This document shows positions 1 through 10,903 of a stretch of DNA of 64,000 nt, one piece after another; the first letter of the stretch is position 1; each line of letters starts with the position of its first letter. The notes below the pieces were generated by a model, which had not been told where the DNA came from, did no database searches, and saw nothing but the letters and a program-made list of their open reading frames with translations. The stretch is from assembly GCF_021602345.1 (NCBI RefSeq), contig NZ_BQID01000003.1, forward strand, positions 372,001 to 436,000, read 5' to 3'. The DNA is from Pseudomonas pharyngis (GTDB taxonomy: Bacteria > Pseudomonadota > Gammaproteobacteria > Pseudomonadales > Pseudomonadaceae). A program made the position numbers and the translations under genes.

Positions 1-2096
1 ACCAGACCCGCCAACAGCACCACCGACAACCCGCGCAGCAGACGAACATCGCTGCGCACCATCTCGTCGCGCGCCGCCAGCAGCATGCCGGCGATCAACG
101 CCAGACCGATCAATGAGGCGCTGAGCAGACCGCTCCAGCCAGCGCTGAACACCGCCGCCGAATCCTCGCCCGCCCCTTGCAGGCGCAACAGGAACAACGC
201 CCCGCCGAGCAGTTGCACGGCAAACGCGGTGAACAGGAACGTGCGCGATTGCAGGCGCAAGCCGACGAACAAGGTCGCCAGCCCGGCCAATGCCCAACTG
301 ATCGCCGTGCCCTGAATGAAGAAGAACAGCGGCGCCAGCAAATACAGGAAGGTCAGCCCCAGGCACGCCAGCACCGGCAAGCCCTGACGCTCCCACAGCG
401 AGGTTTGCTCCGGCGACGCCTTGCGCAATTGATAGAAGCTGAACAACAAGGCCGCGCCGAGCATCAATGCGCCCAGCGGCGCAGCGTCGAGCAGGCTGCT
501 TTCGCCAACCCGCAACTGACTGAGAAACGCCAGCGCCGAACCCAGTTGCAGCAGCAATGCGAAAGCCCGGGCCAACGGCCGTTGCTGACGCAAACCGAGC
601 CAGAAAATCCCCGCGCCCTCCACCGCCCAGGCCGCGGACGTCCAGCGCGCATCCAGCCCCAGCGGAATCGCCAGGCTGGCGAAAATCACCCCGAGCGCCA
701 GGCAAGTCTCGCCCAGCAACATCGCCCGGCCACCCATCAGCACTTTGGCCAGGGCCATGTAGATCATGCCCAGCGCCAGCGCACTGAACGCGGCAGCGAA
801 TTCCAGATGCTGGACCAGCGCGAATTGCAGGCCGAAACCCACCAGCGGCGGACCGAACAGCATCGTCCCGTCGACGTAATCGCCCTTGCGCGCCGACCAG
901 TGCAGCAGCGCCTCGCGGTCACGGTCCGCCGGGGCATCCGGCATATCCAGCAACTTGCGCCGGGCGAACAGCAGACCGATGGCCAGGTACATCAGGAAGA
1001 ACAGAATGAGGAACGGTTCGGTGCTCCACAGCAGTTCCGGCGTGTACAAACGCAAGCCCCAGGCGAAACCGATGCCGAAGGAGCCCACGAAGCCGATCAG
1101 GTTGAGCAGGCGCCAGGCCTTGAACCAGGCGATGGCCAGAATGCCGGCGTTGAGCAGCGCGAAATAACTGAACAGCGCGACGTGGTTGCCGGCCCCGGTG
1201 GAGGTCAGGATCGGCGCGGCGAAACCGCCCAGTGCGGCGACGCAGGCCAGGGCCAGGGAATCCTGGGTGATGGCCAGAATGGCCGAAAACACCGTCACCG
1301 CCACCAGCAAGCCCAGCGCGGCAGACGGATCGAGCAGCGGATGCAGACGCATCGCCGCAAACACCGTCAGGTACAACACCGCAATCCCGGTGCCCTGCAG
1401 CATCAAGGCGTAACTGTTGTTGCGATGGCGCAACCACCAACCCAGCGCCAGCAAGCCCAGCGCTGCTGCCGCAACTCCGGCGTAACGCAATTCGATCGGC
1501 ACCACCATGCCTTCGGTGGCGTAGCGCAGCAGGAACGCCAGACCGAAGAACAACAGCACCACGCCGACCCGCAGCACGGTGTTGCCACCGAACAGCCAGT
1601 TGCGCGCAGCGCTGATGCCGCGCTCGATGAGATTCGGGCCACGGGGCTCGGCGGGTTGTCGGGGTTCAGGTTCAGGCGTAACGGCGTCCAGACGCCAGAC
1701 ATCGACCGGCAGCGGCTGGCTGGATTCGCTGGCGGCGACGCCAACAGGTTCGAGTTCGGGTGGCAGTTCCCAGACCAGCTCGGGTTCTGCGGCAGAGGGT
1801 TGTTCAACTACCGTGACGGGCTCAACGACCGTTGCGCTGGCCGGGGCGACACTCGGCGGCGCTGGCGAATATGCCGGAGCACCCTCCAGCAGAAACAGTC
1901 GCTGTTCGACGCCCTGCAACGCGATCTTCGCGTGATCCAGCTGACGCTGTTGCTCGGCAGCCTGTGAACCGAGCCGCGCGATACGCATCGCCTGGCCGAT
2001 GACGAGCCCGAGCAAGGCGCCCAACAGCGCATCGCTGAACGACTCGTCGAGCAGCCAGCCGAGCAGCAGCCCGATCAACATGAACATCCATTGCAT
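1..2096 (-). CDS. DUF2339 multi-spanning membrane protein (3' end outside window)
   Basis: The minus frame is open from the ATG at 2096 (MQWMFMLIGLLLGWLL) to the window edge, about 698 codons, so the C-terminus is missing. The first ~40 residues form a membrane anchor. A short coiled stretch (GSQAAEQQRQLDHAKIA) and a Pro/Glu-rich linker follow. From about residue 160 there is a long run of hydrophobic helices (for example FGLAFLLRYATEGMVVP and GLLALGWWLRHRNN). This layout is that of the DUF2339 family, large inner-membrane proteins of unknown function. Family assignment rests on the N-terminal layout and the repeated helices. No function can be inferred. Confidence 0.85.
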   Translation of the reverse strand, partial: MQWMFMLIGLLLGWLLDESFSDALLGALLGLVIGQAMRIARLGSQAAEQQRQLDHAKIALQGVEQRLFLLEGAPAYSPAPPSVAPASATVVEPVTVVEQPSAAEPELVWELPPELEPVGVAASESSQPLPVDVWRLDAVTPEPEPRQPAEPRGPNLIERGISAARNWLFGGNTVLRVGVVLLFFGLAFLLRYATEGMVVPIELRYAGVAAAALGLLALGWWLRHRNNSYALMLQGTGIAVLYLTVFAAMRLHPLLDPSAALGLLVAVTVFSAILAITQDSLALACVAALGGFAAPILTSTGAGNHVALFSYFALLNAGILAIAWFKAWRLLNLIGFVGSFGIGFAWGLRLYTPELLWSTEPFLILFFLMYLAIGLLFARRKLLDMPDAPADRDREALLHWSARKGDYVDGTMLFGPPLVGFGLQFALVQHLEFAAAFSALALGMIYMALAKVLMGGRAMLLGETCLALGVIFASLAIPLGLDARWTSAAWAVEGAGIFWLGLRQQRPLARAFALLLQLGSALAFLSQLRVGESSLLDAAPLGALMLGAALLFSFYQLRKASPEQTSLWERQGLPVLACLGLTFLYLLAPLFFFIQGTAISWALAGLATLFVGLRLQSRTFLFTAFAVQLLGGALFLLRLQGAGEDSAAVFSAGWSGLLSASLIGLALIAGMLLAARDEMVRSDVRLLRGLSVVLLAGL

Positions 2097-2151
2097 GGTC
2101 GATATCCCTGAGCAGCCCCGTGGCGGGGCGGAACCAAGGCTCAGTATATCG

Positions 2152-2179
2152 GCCCGGCCCAACAATCGTGGGGCCGGGC
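2152..2179 (-). terminator. GC-rich hairpin between glgP and the DUF2339 gene
   Basis: A 9-bp stem GCCCGGCCC/GGGCCGGGC encloses an 11-nt loop just past the glgP stop codon. It has no clear U-run, so it may be a weak terminator or an mRNA 3'-end stabiliser. Confidence 0.45.
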
Positions 2180-2198
2180 GCACATTTGTCGCTAAAAG

Positions 2199-4649
2199 TT
2201 ACTCCAGTGCCTTCCAGATATCCGTGGCGTACTCGCGGATCGTCCGGTCGGAGGAGAACCAGCCCATGCGCGAGGTGTTCAGCACCGCCGAGCGCCACCA
2301 GTTGTTGGCGTCGTGCCAGAGCGCATCGACGCGCATCTGCGCCTCCCAGTAGGAGTCGAAATCGGCGCAGACGAAGAACCGGTCGTAATCCACCAGCGAA
2401 TCGATTAGCCCGGTGTAGCGCGACGTGTCGTCCGGCGAGAACACCCCGCTGCGGATCGCCTGCAACACATCATTGAGGCGATGGGACGCGGCAATGTCCG
2501 GCACCGCGCTGAACTCGTGGTTCTGCTTACGCGCTTCGACCTGTTGAGCGCTCAGGCCAAAGATAAACATGTGCTCGGCGCCGATGCTCTCGCACATTTC
2601 CACGTTGGCGCCGTCGAGGGTGCCGATGGTCAGCGCGCCGTTCAGGCCGAACTTCATGTTGCTGGTGCCCGAGGCTTCGAAACCGGCGGTGGAGATCTGC
2701 TCCGACAGGTCCGCCGCCGGAATGATGCTCTCCGCCAGGCTGACGTTGTAGTTGGGCAGGAACACCACTTTGAGCAGGCCGCGCACGGTCGGGTCGTTAT
2801 TCACCACCCGGGCGATGTCGTTGGTCAGCTTGATGATCAGCTTGGCCTGGTGATAACTCGCCGCGGCTTTGCCGGCGAAGATTTTCACCCGCGGCACCCA
2901 GTCGATTTCCGGCTCGGCGCGGATCGCCTGATACAACGCGACGGTGTGCATCAGGTTGAGCAACTGGCGCTTGTATTCGTGGATCCGCTTGACCTGCACG
3001 TCGAACATCGCCGCCGGATTGACCGCGATCCCCAGCCGTTCATGGATCAGGTAAGCGAGGGCTTTTTTGCTGTGCAGCCGCTGCTCGGCGAAGGCTTTGC
3101 GGAAGGCGGGTTTTTCGGCGAACGGCTCAAGATCGAGCAAACGCTCTTCAGGGTTGTCCAGCACGTCGGCGCCAAGGGCATCGACCAACATCGACGTCAG
3201 TTCCGGGTTGGCCTGATACAGCCAGCGGCGGAAGGTGATGCCGTTGGTCTTGTTGTTGATCCGCTCCGGATACAGCTTGTGCAGCTCGGCAAATACGGTT
3301 TTGCGCATCAGTTGCGTGTGCAGCCCGGACACGCCGTTGACGCTGTGCGAGCCGAGGAACGCGAGGTTACCCATGCGCACCCGACGGCCGTTGTCTTCCT
3401 CGATCAGCGACACCGCGCGCAGCACGTCGAAATCGTGGATGCCCTTGGCCCGCAACGAATCGATGTGCTGGGCGTTGATCAGGTAAATGATCTGCATGTG
3501 CCGCGGCAGCATGCGCTCCATCAGCCCCACCGGCCAGGTCTCCAGGGCTTCGGGCAACAGCGTGTGGTTGGTGTACGACAGCGTGTCGACGGTGACTTGC
3601 CACGCCGCGTCCCAGGCCACGTCGTAGACGTCGACCAGTTGACGCATCAATTCGGCAACGGCAATCGAAGGGTGGGTGTCGTTGAGCTGGATTGCCGCGT
3701 GATCGCCGAGGGTCAGCACCGAGGTGTGCATGTTGCGATGACGGCGCAGCAAGTCCTGAAGCGACGCAGCGACGAAGAAGTATTCCTGACGCAGGCGCAG
3801 TTCCTGCCCGGCTTCAGTGCTGTCCGCCGGGTAGAGCACGCGGGAGATACTTTCGGCCCGGGCTACTTCGGCGACGGCGCCCAGGTGGTCACCGGCGTTG
3901 AAGCGCTCCAGGTGCAGGTCTTCCATCGCCCGTGCCCGCCACAGGCGCAAGGTGTTGACGCTCGCCCCGCGCCAGCCGACCACCGGGGTGTCGTAGGCAA
4001 TGGCCCGGACGGTTTCCGCCGGGTGCCAGACTTGCCGGGACTTGCCGCTGGCGTCGGTGACGGTCTCGACGCTGCCGCCAAAGCCGATCGGATAGACCAC
4101 CTCCGGCCGCTCGAACTCCCAGGGGTTGCCGAAATCCAGCCAGTGCTCGGTCTGCTCCTGTTGCCAGCCATCGACGATGGCCTGACGGAATAACCCGTGC
4201 TCATAACGAATACCGTAGCCGTGGCCGGCGATACCGAGGGTCGACATGCTTTCCATGAAGCACGCCGCCAATCGTCCGAGGCCACCGTTGCCCAGCGCCG
4301 CGTCCGGCTCCAGGATGCGGATGCGCTCGAGATCGACGCCCAGTTCGGTCAAGGCTTCACGGGCGACGTCCAGCAAACCGAGGTTGCTCAGGCTGTCGTA
4401 CAGCAAACGGCCGATGAGAAATTCCAGCGAGAGGTAATACACCCGTTTCTGGCCTTTGCGGTAAATCTGCCGGGTGTGGTCCATCCAGTGCTCGACCATG
4501 TGATCGCGCGCCGCCAGGGCGATGGCTTCGAACCAGTCATGGTCGAAGGCGTGATCCGGGTCTTTGCCCACCGCATAGGTGAGTTTGGTCAGGACGGCGT
4601 CGCGGAATGCGGCCACCTCTGCTTCGCGAACTAGTGGTTCTTGAGTCAT
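2199..4649 (-). CDS. glgP: Glycogen/starch/alpha-glucan phosphorylase
   Basis: 816 aa, the usual length of bacterial GT35 phosphorylases. It releases glucose-1-phosphate from alpha-1,4-glucan ends in the cytoplasm. Family hallmarks are in order: the N-terminal YYLSLEFLIGRLL block, ALGNGGLGRLAACFMES, YGIRYEHGLF, QLNDTHPSIAVAELMR, the NNKTNGITFRRWL block, and the C-terminal pyridoxal-phosphate region EASGTSNMKFGLNGALTIGT that contains the PLP lysine. The ATG at 4649 is preceded by a GAGGTCC stretch. No other glycogen genes are in the window; the downstream neighbour is the DUF2339 gene. Confidence 0.97.
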   Translation of the reverse strand: MTQEPLVREAEVAAFRDAVLTKLTYAVGKDPDHAFDHDWFEAIALAARDHMVEHWMDHTRQIYRKGQKRVYYLSLEFLIGRLLYDSLSNLGLLDVAREALTELGVDLERIRILEPDAALGNGGLGRLAACFMESMSTLGIAGHGYGIRYEHGLFRQAIVDGWQQEQTEHWLDFGNPWEFERPEVVYPIGFGGSVETVTDASGKSRQVWHPAETVRAIAYDTPVVGWRGASVNTLRLWRARAMEDLHLERFNAGDHLGAVAEVARAESISRVLYPADSTEAGQELRLRQEYFFVAASLQDLLRRHRNMHTSVLTLGDHAAIQLNDTHPSIAVAELMRQLVDVYDVAWDAAWQVTVDTLSYTNHTLLPEALETWPVGLMERMLPRHMQIIYLINAQHIDSLRAKGIHDFDVLRAVSLIEEDNGRRVRMGNLAFLGSHSVNGVSGLHTQLMRKTVFAELHKLYPERINNKTNGITFRRWLYQANPELTSMLVDALGADVLDNPEERLLDLEPFAEKPAFRKAFAEQRLHSKKALAYLIHERLGIAVNPAAMFDVQVKRIHEYKRQLLNLMHTVALYQAIRAEPEIDWVPRVKIFAGKAAASYHQAKLIIKLTNDIARVVNNDPTVRGLLKVVFLPNYNVSLAESIIPAADLSEQISTAGFEASGTSNMKFGLNGALTIGTLDGANVEMCESIGAEHMFIFGLSAQQVEARKQNHEFSAVPDIAASHRLNDVLQAIRSGVFSPDDTSRYTGLIDSLVDYDRFFVCADFDSYWEAQMRVDALWHDANNWWRSAVLNTSRMGWFSSDRTIREYATDIWKALE

Positions 4650-4906
4650 CGATAGGACCTCGAGCGAGCGGGGAGTTGTCAGAGCCTAGACGGTCTGACC
4701 GACGGTAAGGGCTCTGGTTCGGCAGTTTTTACCGAGAGTGTGAGATCGACCGGCATTACTTTGTCATATGCCTCAATGAATGCAGGGGCCGTGCCGAATT
4801 GTCGCCCCTGCAACCGCGCGAAGAAAAAATCTGGCGAAAGGTTGTTCAAAATTCCACCCGTCCCGGTATGATCGCGCGCCCTGATGCACACGCCTGGTAA
4901 ACACCG

Positions 4907-5344
4907 ATGATGAAGCCCAACCTGATCGCCGCAGCCGAGATCGACCGTCTCGATACCTGGGCCAAATATTCGGCCCCGATGTGCGGCTCGTGCATTTCCA
5001 GCTGCTGCACGCTGCCGGTCGAGGTCAAGATCAAGGATCTGGTGCGCATCGGTGTGGTCGACGAGTTCGAACTGGGCGACCCGCCGAAGAACATCGCCAA
5101 GCGCCTGCAAAAGGAAGGTCTGGTCGAGCGCTTCAACCAGAAGTCGGGGATCTTCACCCTGCAGCGCATGAGCAACAACGATTGCTACTACCTGGATCGT
5201 AAGAGCCGCCTGTGCACCATTTATGACAAGCGCCCGGACACCTGCCGCAACCACCCGAAGATCGGCCCGCGCCCGGGTTATTGCGCGTATAAGCCGAAGG
5301 AAGTGGAGCGGGTGCAGAACTCCCGTTCGATCGAGCGCTTCTAA
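4907..5344 (+). CDS. YkgJ family cysteine cluster protein
   Basis: 145 aa, cytoplasmic. Cysteines are spaced as in the YkgJ/CxxCxxCC zinc- or iron-binding family: CGSCISSCCTLPVEV near residue 25, then CYYLDRKSRLCTIYDKRPDTC and a final GYC near residue 125. The family's role is unresolved; metal-cluster binding is inferred from the cysteines. It is divergent from glgP across a 257-bp spacer that probably holds both promoters. Confidence 0.9.
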   Translation: MMKPNLIAAAEIDRLDTWAKYSAPMCGSCISSCCTLPVEVKIKDLVRIGVVDEFELGDPPKNIAKRLQKEGLVERFNQKSGIFTLQRMSNNDCYYLDRKSRLCTIYDKRPDTCRNHPKIGPRPGYCAYKPKEVERVQNSRSIERF

Positions 5345-5351
5345 AAGCCGA

Positions 5352-5533
5352 CCCTCACCCCAGCCCTCTCCCGGGGGGAGAGGGAGCCGACCGAGGTGTC
5401 TTGCGAAATCCATCGACCTGAAACAACCAGTCGATTATGGATTCGGCACAGCCCGATCAGGTCGGCGTATCTCTTGAGCATCCCCCGATCAGTCCCCTCT
5501 CCCTCCGGGAGAGGGCTAGGGTGAGGGGCTCTT
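5352..5533. repeat. Pair of inverted REP-like palindromes
   Basis: Two copies of a 'CCCTCACCCYAGCCCTCTCC' type sequence face each other, at about 5352-5390 and 5493-5533. Each has its own hairpin (CCCTCTCCC/GGGAGAGGG). This is a second REP class, different in sequence from the two 90-bp REPINs elsewhere in the window. It sits between two convergent genes. Confidence 0.75.
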
Positions 5534-5572
5534 GATCTTCAAGGCCTATTCCACATTTTCCCCAGACAAACA

Positions 5573-5611
5573 AAAACGCCCCCGATCTCTCGACCGGGGG
5601 CGTTTTTTTCA
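5573..5611. terminator. Bidirectional rho-independent terminator (typA / YkgJ gene)
   Basis: AACGCCCCCGAT and the matching CCGGGGGCGTT form a strong stem. It is flanked by a T-run on the plus side and an A-run on the other side, so it can serve both convergent genes. Confidence 0.88.
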
Positions 5612-5625
5612 GCCTTGGCTAAATC

Positions 5626-7446
5626 TTACGCCTTGGCTTTCTTGGCAGCGCGGGTACGCTCGCTTTCGTCCAGGATCTTCTTGCGAAGACGGATGGACTT
5701 AGGAGTGACTTCGCACAGCTCGTCTTCCTGGATGTACTCCAGAGCCTGTTCCAGGGTGAAGCGAACAGGTGGGACCAGAGCGATGGTTTCGTCTTTACCC
5801 GAAGCACGCATGTTGTCGAGCTTCTTGCCTTTGGTCGGGTTCACACCCAGGTCGTTGTCGCGGGAGTTCTGACCAACGATCTGACCGTTGTAGATCTCCT
5901 GGCCGTGTTCTACGAACAGCTTGCCACGAGCCTGCAGGGTTTCCAGGGAGTAGGTCAGTGCCTTGCCGGTTTCAACCGAAACCAGAACGCCGTTCTGACG
6001 GCCGGACATGTGGCCCGACTTCACTGGAGCATAACGGTCGAAGATCGAGGTCAGGATGCCAGCACCGTTGGTCAGGGTCAGGAACTGGTTACGGAAACCG
6101 ATCAGACCGCGAGCAGGGATGTTGTATTCCAGACGAACACGGCCCTTGCCATCCGGCACCATGTTGCTCAGGTCGCCTTTACGCAGACCCATCTCTTCCA
6201 TGACCTTGCCCTGGGATTCTTCAGGGATGTCGATGGTCACGTTTTCGAACGGTTCCTGCTTCACGCCGTCAACTTCACGGATGATCACTTCAGGACGGCC
6301 CAGGGCCAGCTCGAAGCCTTCGCGACGCATGGTTTCGATCAGTACCGAGAGGTGCAGCTCACCACGGCCGGAAACCTTGAACTTGTCAGCCGAGTCGCCT
6401 TCTTCAACGCGCAGTGCAACGTTGTACAGCAGCTCTTTGTCCAGACGATCCTTGATGTTACGGGAGGTCACGAACTTGCCTTCTTTACCGCAGAATGGCG
6501 AGTCGTTTACCTGGAAGGTCATGGAAACGGTTGGCTCGTCAACGGTCAGTGGCTTCATCGCCTCGACGTTGTTGATGTCGCACAGGGTGTCGGAGATGAA
6601 CAGCTCGTCGAAACCGCTGATGCAGACGATGTCGCCGGCCGCTGCTTCTTCAACGTCAACGCGGTGCAGACCGTGGTGACCCATCAGCTTCAGGATACGA
6701 CCGTTGCGGCGCTTGCCGTCGGCGCTGATAGCGACAACCGGAGTGTTCGGCTTGACGCGACCACGAGCGATACGGCCAACACCGATAACACCCAGGAAGC
6801 TGTTGTAGTCCAGAGCGGAGATCTGCATCTGGAACGGACCGTCACGGTCAACAGCCGGAGGCGGAACGTGGTCGACTACCGCCTGGTACAGCGCGGTCAT
6901 GTCTTCGCCCATGGCGGTGTGGTCCAGACCGGCGATGCCGTTCAGGGCCGAAGCGTAAACAACCTGGAAGTCCAGTTGTTCTTCGGTGGCGCCCAGGTTG
7001 TCGAAAAGATCGAAGATCTGGTCCAGAACCCAGTCAGGACGCGCGCCCGGACGGTCAACCTTGTTGATGACCACGATTGGACGCAGGCCGGCTTCGAAAG
7101 CCTTCTTGGTCACGAAACGGGTTTGTGGCATAGGGCCGTCCTGGGCGTCGACCAGCAGCAGCACGGAGTCAACCATGGACATAACGCGCTCGACTTCGCC
7201 GCCGAAGTCGGCGTGGCCCGGGGTGTCCACGATGTTGATGTGGTAGCCGTTCCAGTTGATGGCGGTGTTTTTCGCCAGAATGGTAATGCCGCGCTCTTTT
7301 TCCTGGTCGTTGGAGTCCATCACGCGCTCGTCGTTGAGCTCGTTGCGCTCCAGAGTGCCGGATTGACGCAGGAGTTTGTCTACCAGGGTGGTCTTACCAT
7401 GGTCAACGTGGGCAATGATGGCGATGTTGCGTAGATTTTCGATCAC
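5626..7446 (-). CDS. typA: Ribosome-associated GTPase TypA/BipA
   Basis: 606 aa, full length for TypA, a translational GTPase related to EF-G that acts in ribosome assembly and stress responses. The N-terminus shows the G1 loop [10 protein letters not shown] and the switch [11 protein letters not shown]4 (NKVD) and the EF-G-like domains follow. The start codon is GTG at 7446 ([17 protein letters not shown]), which aligns with the family N-terminus; no in-frame ATG lies close upstream. It is a single gene between two terminator-bearing gaps. Confidence 0.97.
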   Translation of the reverse strand: MIENLRNIAIIAHVDHGKTTLVDKLLRQSGTLERNELNDERVMDSNDQEKERGITILAKNTAINWNGYHINIVDTPGHADFGGEVERVMSMVDSVLLLVDAQDGPMPQTRFVTKKAFEAGLRPIVVINKVDRPGARPDWVLDQIFDLFDNLGATEEQLDFQVVYASALNGIAGLDHTAMGEDMTALYQAVVDHVPPPAVDRDGPFQMQISALDYNSFLGVIGVGRIARGRVKPNTPVVAISADGKRRNGRILKLMGHHGLHRVDVEEAAAGDIVCISGFDELFISDTLCDINNVEAMKPLTVDEPTVSMTFQVNDSPFCGKEGKFVTSRNIKDRLDKELLYNVALRVEEGDSADKFKVSGRGELHLSVLIETMRREGFELALGRPEVIIREVDGVKQEPFENVTIDIPEESQGKVMEEMGLRKGDLSNMVPDGKGRVRLEYNIPARGLIGFRNQFLTLTNGAGILTSIFDRYAPVKSGHMSGRQNGVLVSVETGKALTYSLETLQARGKLFVEHGQEIYNGQIVGQNSRDNDLGVNPTKGKKLDNMRASGKDETIALVPPVRFTLEQALEYIQEDELCEVTPKSIRLRKKILDESERTRAAKKAKA

Positions 7447-7585
7447 TTGTGTATCTCGATCAGAGGATTCGGTTTGCTGACAAGTCTTGGCAGCGATTGA
7501 CAGTAGTGTCCGGCATGGCCGTTACAGCTTGACGGCGGTGTCGGGGGGCCGGTGACGCAGGCCACAGGCAAACAGCCCCGGGCAC

Positions 7586-9040
7586 TTAGCTCGGTCGATA
7601 AACGCGCACATTGGCATGCCCCTCACTGAGCAAATGGTGGGCATGCAGGCGACTCATCACGCCTTTGTCGCAATACAGCAGGTACTGGCGAGTAGGGTCC
7701 AGTTCCTTGAAACGAGCGTTCACTGCGTAGAACGGCATCGTCTGTACCTCTATGCCGGCGAGCTCCAGCGGGTCATCCTCGGCGGCATCCGGGTGACGGA
7801 TGTCGATGACGATCTGACCGGCCAGCGCTTCGCTGACTTCTTCGATCTGCAAATCCTGGCCCAATTCGTCGATCACCCGATCGATCGGCACCAGTCTGGC
7901 GTTTGCGAGCGCACGCTCGAGCACCGCCATGTCGAATTCCTGCTCTTCGTGCTCGACGCGGCCGCGCTTGGCGGCGGTCTTCGGGTTGACCGAGATGACG
8001 CCGCAGTATTCCGGCATGTGCCGGGCGAAATCACCGGTACCGATCTGGTCGGCCGTGTCGATGATGTCCTGCTTGTGGGCGACGATCAGCGGCCGCAGGA
8101 CCAGTTTGTCGGTGACGCAATCGATGACCGACAGGTTCGGCAACGTCTGGCTCGATACCTGGGAAATCGCTTCGCCGGTGACCAGCGCATCGATGTGCAG
8201 GCGTTCGGCAATGCTCGACGCTGCGCGCAACATCATACGCTTCAATACGACGCCCATATGACTGTCGTCGACCTTGCCGAGAATTTCGCCCAAGACTTCT
8301 TCGAATGGAACACTGACAAATAGCACGCGTTGCGAGCTGCCGTACTTCTTCCAGATGAAATGCGCGACTTCCATTACGCCCAATTCGTGAGCACGACCGC
8401 CCAGATTGAAGAAGCAGAAGTGCGTCATCAGGCCGCGACGAAGGATCTGGTACGCGGCAACCGTCGAGTCAAAGCCACCGGACATCAATACCAGCGTCTG
8501 CTCCAGCGCACCGAGCGGGTAGCCGCCGATGCCATTGTGCTGGCTGTGAATCACGAACAACCGTTTGTCGCGAACTTCGATACGGACTTCGATTTCCGGC
8601 TGCTTCAGGTCGATTCCGGCAGCGCCGCACTCACGGCGCAGCTTGCTGCCGACGTATTTTTCGACGTCCATCGAGCTGAACGCATGCTTGCCCGCACGCT
8701 TGCAGCGCACCGAAAAGATCTTCCCGGCCAGTGCATCGCCGTAGTGCTGCTTGCACTTTTCGGTGATGTCGTCGAAGTCGCCCAGCGGGTACTCGTCGAT
8801 CTGCAGAAAGTGCGCGATGCCCGGCATGCAGGTCAGGCGCTCGCCCATCTCTTTCAGGGCCTTGGGGTCGGTGACGCGGGTTTCCAGCTCGAGATTGTCC
8901 CACACACCGTTCACCACCACGGCCGGGTCCAGGTCGCGGAGCACGGTGCGGATGTTCTTGGCCAACTGGCGGATGAATTTCGTCCGGACAGGTCGGCTTT
9001 TGATGGTGATCTCGGGGAAGACTTTTACGATTAGTTTCAT
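7586..9040 (-). CDS. thiI: tRNA 4-thiouridine synthase ThiI
   Basis: 484 aa from the ATG at 9040 ([19 protein letters not shown]). An earlier in-frame codon at 9103 would add 21 residues that look non-coding. Order: ferredoxin-like and THUMP domains, the PP-loop ATPase [14 protein letters not shown] near residue 185, and a C-terminal rhodanese domain with the persulfide cysteine in [10 protein letters not shown]. It thiolates U8 of tRNA and, in enterics, also supplies sulfur for thiamine. It is divergent from glnA. Confidence 0.96.
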   Translation of the reverse strand: MKLIVKVFPEITIKSRPVRTKFIRQLAKNIRTVLRDLDPAVVVNGVWDNLELETRVTDPKALKEMGERLTCMPGIAHFLQIDEYPLGDFDDITEKCKQHYGDALAGKIFSVRCKRAGKHAFSSMDVEKYVGSKLRRECGAAGIDLKQPEIEVRIEVRDKRLFVIHSQHNGIGGYPLGALEQTLVLMSGGFDSTVAAYQILRRGLMTHFCFFNLGGRAHELGVMEVAHFIWKKYGSSQRVLFVSVPFEEVLGEILGKVDDSHMGVVLKRMMLRAASSIAERLHIDALVTGEAISQVSSQTLPNLSVIDCVTDKLVLRPLIVAHKQDIIDTADQIGTGDFARHMPEYCGVISVNPKTAAKRGRVEHEEQEFDMAVLERALANARLVPIDRVIDELGQDLQIEEVSEALAGQIVIDIRHPDAAEDDPLELAGIEVQTMPFYAVNARFKELDPTRQYLLYCDKGVMSRLHAHHLLSEGHANVRVYRPS

Positions 9041-9120
9041 GAAAACAGCGCGCGCAGGGCCAGCCGAAAAAGGGGGGCGCGGATTATAGCGGAAATTGCT
9101 CAAGGTTTAACCAGTTAATG

Positions 9121-9155
9121 TGCAGAAGGTTTTGCACGCACCAAAACGGATCATT
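9121..9155. promoter_or_regulatory. Candidate NtrC-binding region upstream of glnA
   Basis: TGCA-N8-TGCA (9121-9136) is followed immediately by GCACCAAAACGG, which resembles half-sites of the NtrC operator (GCACY-N5-RGTGC). It lies about 110-135 bp upstream of the sigma-54 promoter, the usual enhancer distance. This is motif inspection only. Confidence 0.45.
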
Positions 9156-9256
9156 TTTCGATTTGAGCGCTACATTACAGGGCGAGATTTTCGCCTTTAA
9201 GGCACTTTCGACCTTTAGAAGCGTGAATTTGGGGCAAAAAACCCATGCTGGGGCAC

Positions 9257-9272
9257 TGGCATGCAATTTGCT
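9257..9272 (+). promoter_or_regulatory. Sigma-54 promoter of glnA
   Basis: TGGCAT-N5-TTGCT closely matches the RpoN consensus TGGCAC-N5-TTGCW, with GG and GC exactly ten bases apart. It lies 95 bp upstream of the glnA ATG. Nitrogen control through NtrC, encoded at 14732, is the expected regulation. Confidence 0.88.
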
Positions 9273-9367
9273 CCCTTGTGAGGCAGGTTGCCTTGGCAGA
9301 GTATTCGCGCCGGCATCACCACTATTAAGGGCATCCACTACCCGCCCTAATTCACCCGGAGGACACT

Positions 9368-10774
9368 ATGTCGAAGTCGGTTCAACTCATCAAAGATCAT
9401 GACGTCAAGTGGATTGATCTGCGCTTCACGGACACCAAAGGCACTCAGCACCACGTGACCATGCCGGCTCGCGATGCGCTGGAAGACGACTTCTTCGAAG
9501 TTGGCAAGATGTTCGACGGTTCCTCCATCGCTGGCTGGAAAGGCATCGAAGCCTCCGACATGATCCTGCTGCCGGACGACGAAACCGCCGTTCTGGACCC
9601 GTTCACCGAAGAGCCGACCCTGATCCTGGTCTGCGACATCATCGAACCTTCGACCATGCAAGGTTACGATCGCGACCCGCGCGCCATCGCCCGCCGCGCC
9701 GAGGAATACCTGAAGACCACCGGTATCGGTGACACCGTATTCGCCGGTCCAGAGCCAGAGTTCTTCATCTTCGACGAAGTGAAGTTCAAGTCCGACATCT
9801 CCGGTTCGATGTTCAAGATCTACTCCGAGCAAGGCTCGTGGATGTCCGACCAGGACGTGGAAGGCGGCAACAAAGGCCACCGTCCAGGCGTGAAAGGCGG
9901 CTACTTCCCGGTTCCGCCGTTCGACCACGACCACGAAATCCGTACCTCCATGTGCAACGCACTGGAAGAAATGGGCCTGACCGTTGAAGTTCACCACCAC
10001 GAAGTGGCAACTGCCGGCCAGAACGAAATCGGCGTCAAGTTCAACACCCTGGTGAAGAAAGCCGACGAAACCCAGACCCTGAAGTACGTTGTGCACAACG
10101 TTGCCGACGCCTACGGCCGCACCGCGACCTTCATGCCGAAGCCACTGTACGGCGACAACGGTTCGGGCATGCACGTTCACATGTCCATCTCCAAAGATGG
10201 CAAGAACACCTTCGCGGGTGAAGGTTATGCCGGCCTGTCCGACACCGCCCTGTACTTCATCGGCGGCATCATCAAGCACGGTAAGGCCCTGAACGGCTTC
10301 ACCAACCCGGCCACCAACTCCTACAAGCGTCTGGTGCCAGGCTTCGAAGCTCCAGTGATGCTGGCCTACTCGGCTCGCAACCGTTCCGCCTCGATCCGTA
10401 TTCCTTACGTCAACAGCCCGAAAGGCCGTCGTATCGAAGCCCGCTTCCCGGATCCGGCTGCCAACCCGTACCTGGCTTTCGCAGCGCTGCTGATGGCAGG
10501 TCTGGACGGTATCCAGAACAAGATCCACCCAGGCGATGCTGCCGACAAGAACCTGTACGACCTGCCGCCTGAAGAGGCGAAAGAGATCCCGCAAGTTTGC
10601 GGCAGCCTGAAAGAAGCCCTGGAAGAGCTGGACAAGGGCCGTGCGTTCCTGACCAAGGGCGGCGTGTTCTCCGACGACTTCATCGACGCTTACATCGCGC
10701 TGAAATCCGAAGAAGAAATCAAGGTCCGCACCTTCGTACACCCACTGGAATATGAGCTGTACTACAGCTGCTGA
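9368..10774 (+). CDS. glnA: Glutamine synthetase type I
   Basis: 468 aa, full length for the dodecameric type I enzyme that makes glutamine from glutamate, ammonia and ATP. Visible motifs are the DGSS Asp-50' loop ([12 protein letters not shown]), the metal-binding [19 protein letters not shown], the ATP-binding stretch in [17 protein letters not shown], and the adenylylation loop NLYDLPPEE whose Tyr is the target of GlnE. A good Shine-Dalgarno (GGAGGACACT) precedes the ATG. A terminator follows. A sigma-54 promoter and linkage to ntrBC support nitrogen control. Confidence 0.99.
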   Translation: MSKSVQLIKDHDVKWIDLRFTDTKGTQHHVTMPARDALEDDFFEVGKMFDGSSIAGWKGIEASDMILLPDDETAVLDPFTEEPTLILVCDIIEPSTMQGYDRDPRAIARRAEEYLKTTGIGDTVFAGPEPEFFIFDEVKFKSDISGSMFKIYSEQGSWMSDQDVEGGNKGHRPGVKGGYFPVPPFDHDHEIRTSMCNALEEMGLTVEVHHHEVATAGQNEIGVKFNTLVKKADETQTLKYVVHNVADAYGRTATFMPKPLYGDNGSGMHVHMSISKDGKNTFAGEGYAGLSDTALYFIGGIIKHGKALNGFTNPATNSYKRLVPGFEAPVMLAYSARNRSASIRIPYVNSPKGRRIEARFPDPAANPYLAFAALLMAGLDGIQNKIHPGDAADKNLYDLPPEEAKEIPQVCGSLKEALEELDKGRAFLTKGGVFSDDFIDAYIALKSEEEIKVRTFVHPLEYELYYSC

Positions 10775-10808
10775 TCCGGTAGCGCCGCGCTACGCGGCGT
10801 GACAAAAG

Positions 10809-10836
10809 AGAGGCCTCCTTCGGGAGGCCTTTTTTG
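10809..10836 (+). terminator. Rho-independent terminator of glnA
   Basis: AGGCCTCC-TTCG-GGAGGCCT followed by TTTTT, with a second GC hairpin (GCCGCG/CGCGGC) just before it. Confidence 0.92.
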
Positions 10837-10903
10837 TGCCCGCTCATCCATGGATAATCCACCGCTTTCGCGCCACGACCGGCGCCTTGACGAAGGGATT
10901 CGC

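Noticed and set aside
177-1967. Long plus-strand open frame of 596 codons, Gln/Arg-rich
   Set aside because: It lies opposite the DUF2339 gene, whose minus frame is open throughout and has normal membrane helices. The Gln/Arg-rich composition is typical of an antisense shadow in high-GC DNA.
2481-4193. Plus-strand open frame of 570 codons inside glgP
   Set aside because: Antisense shadow of a certain gene; composition is not protein-like.
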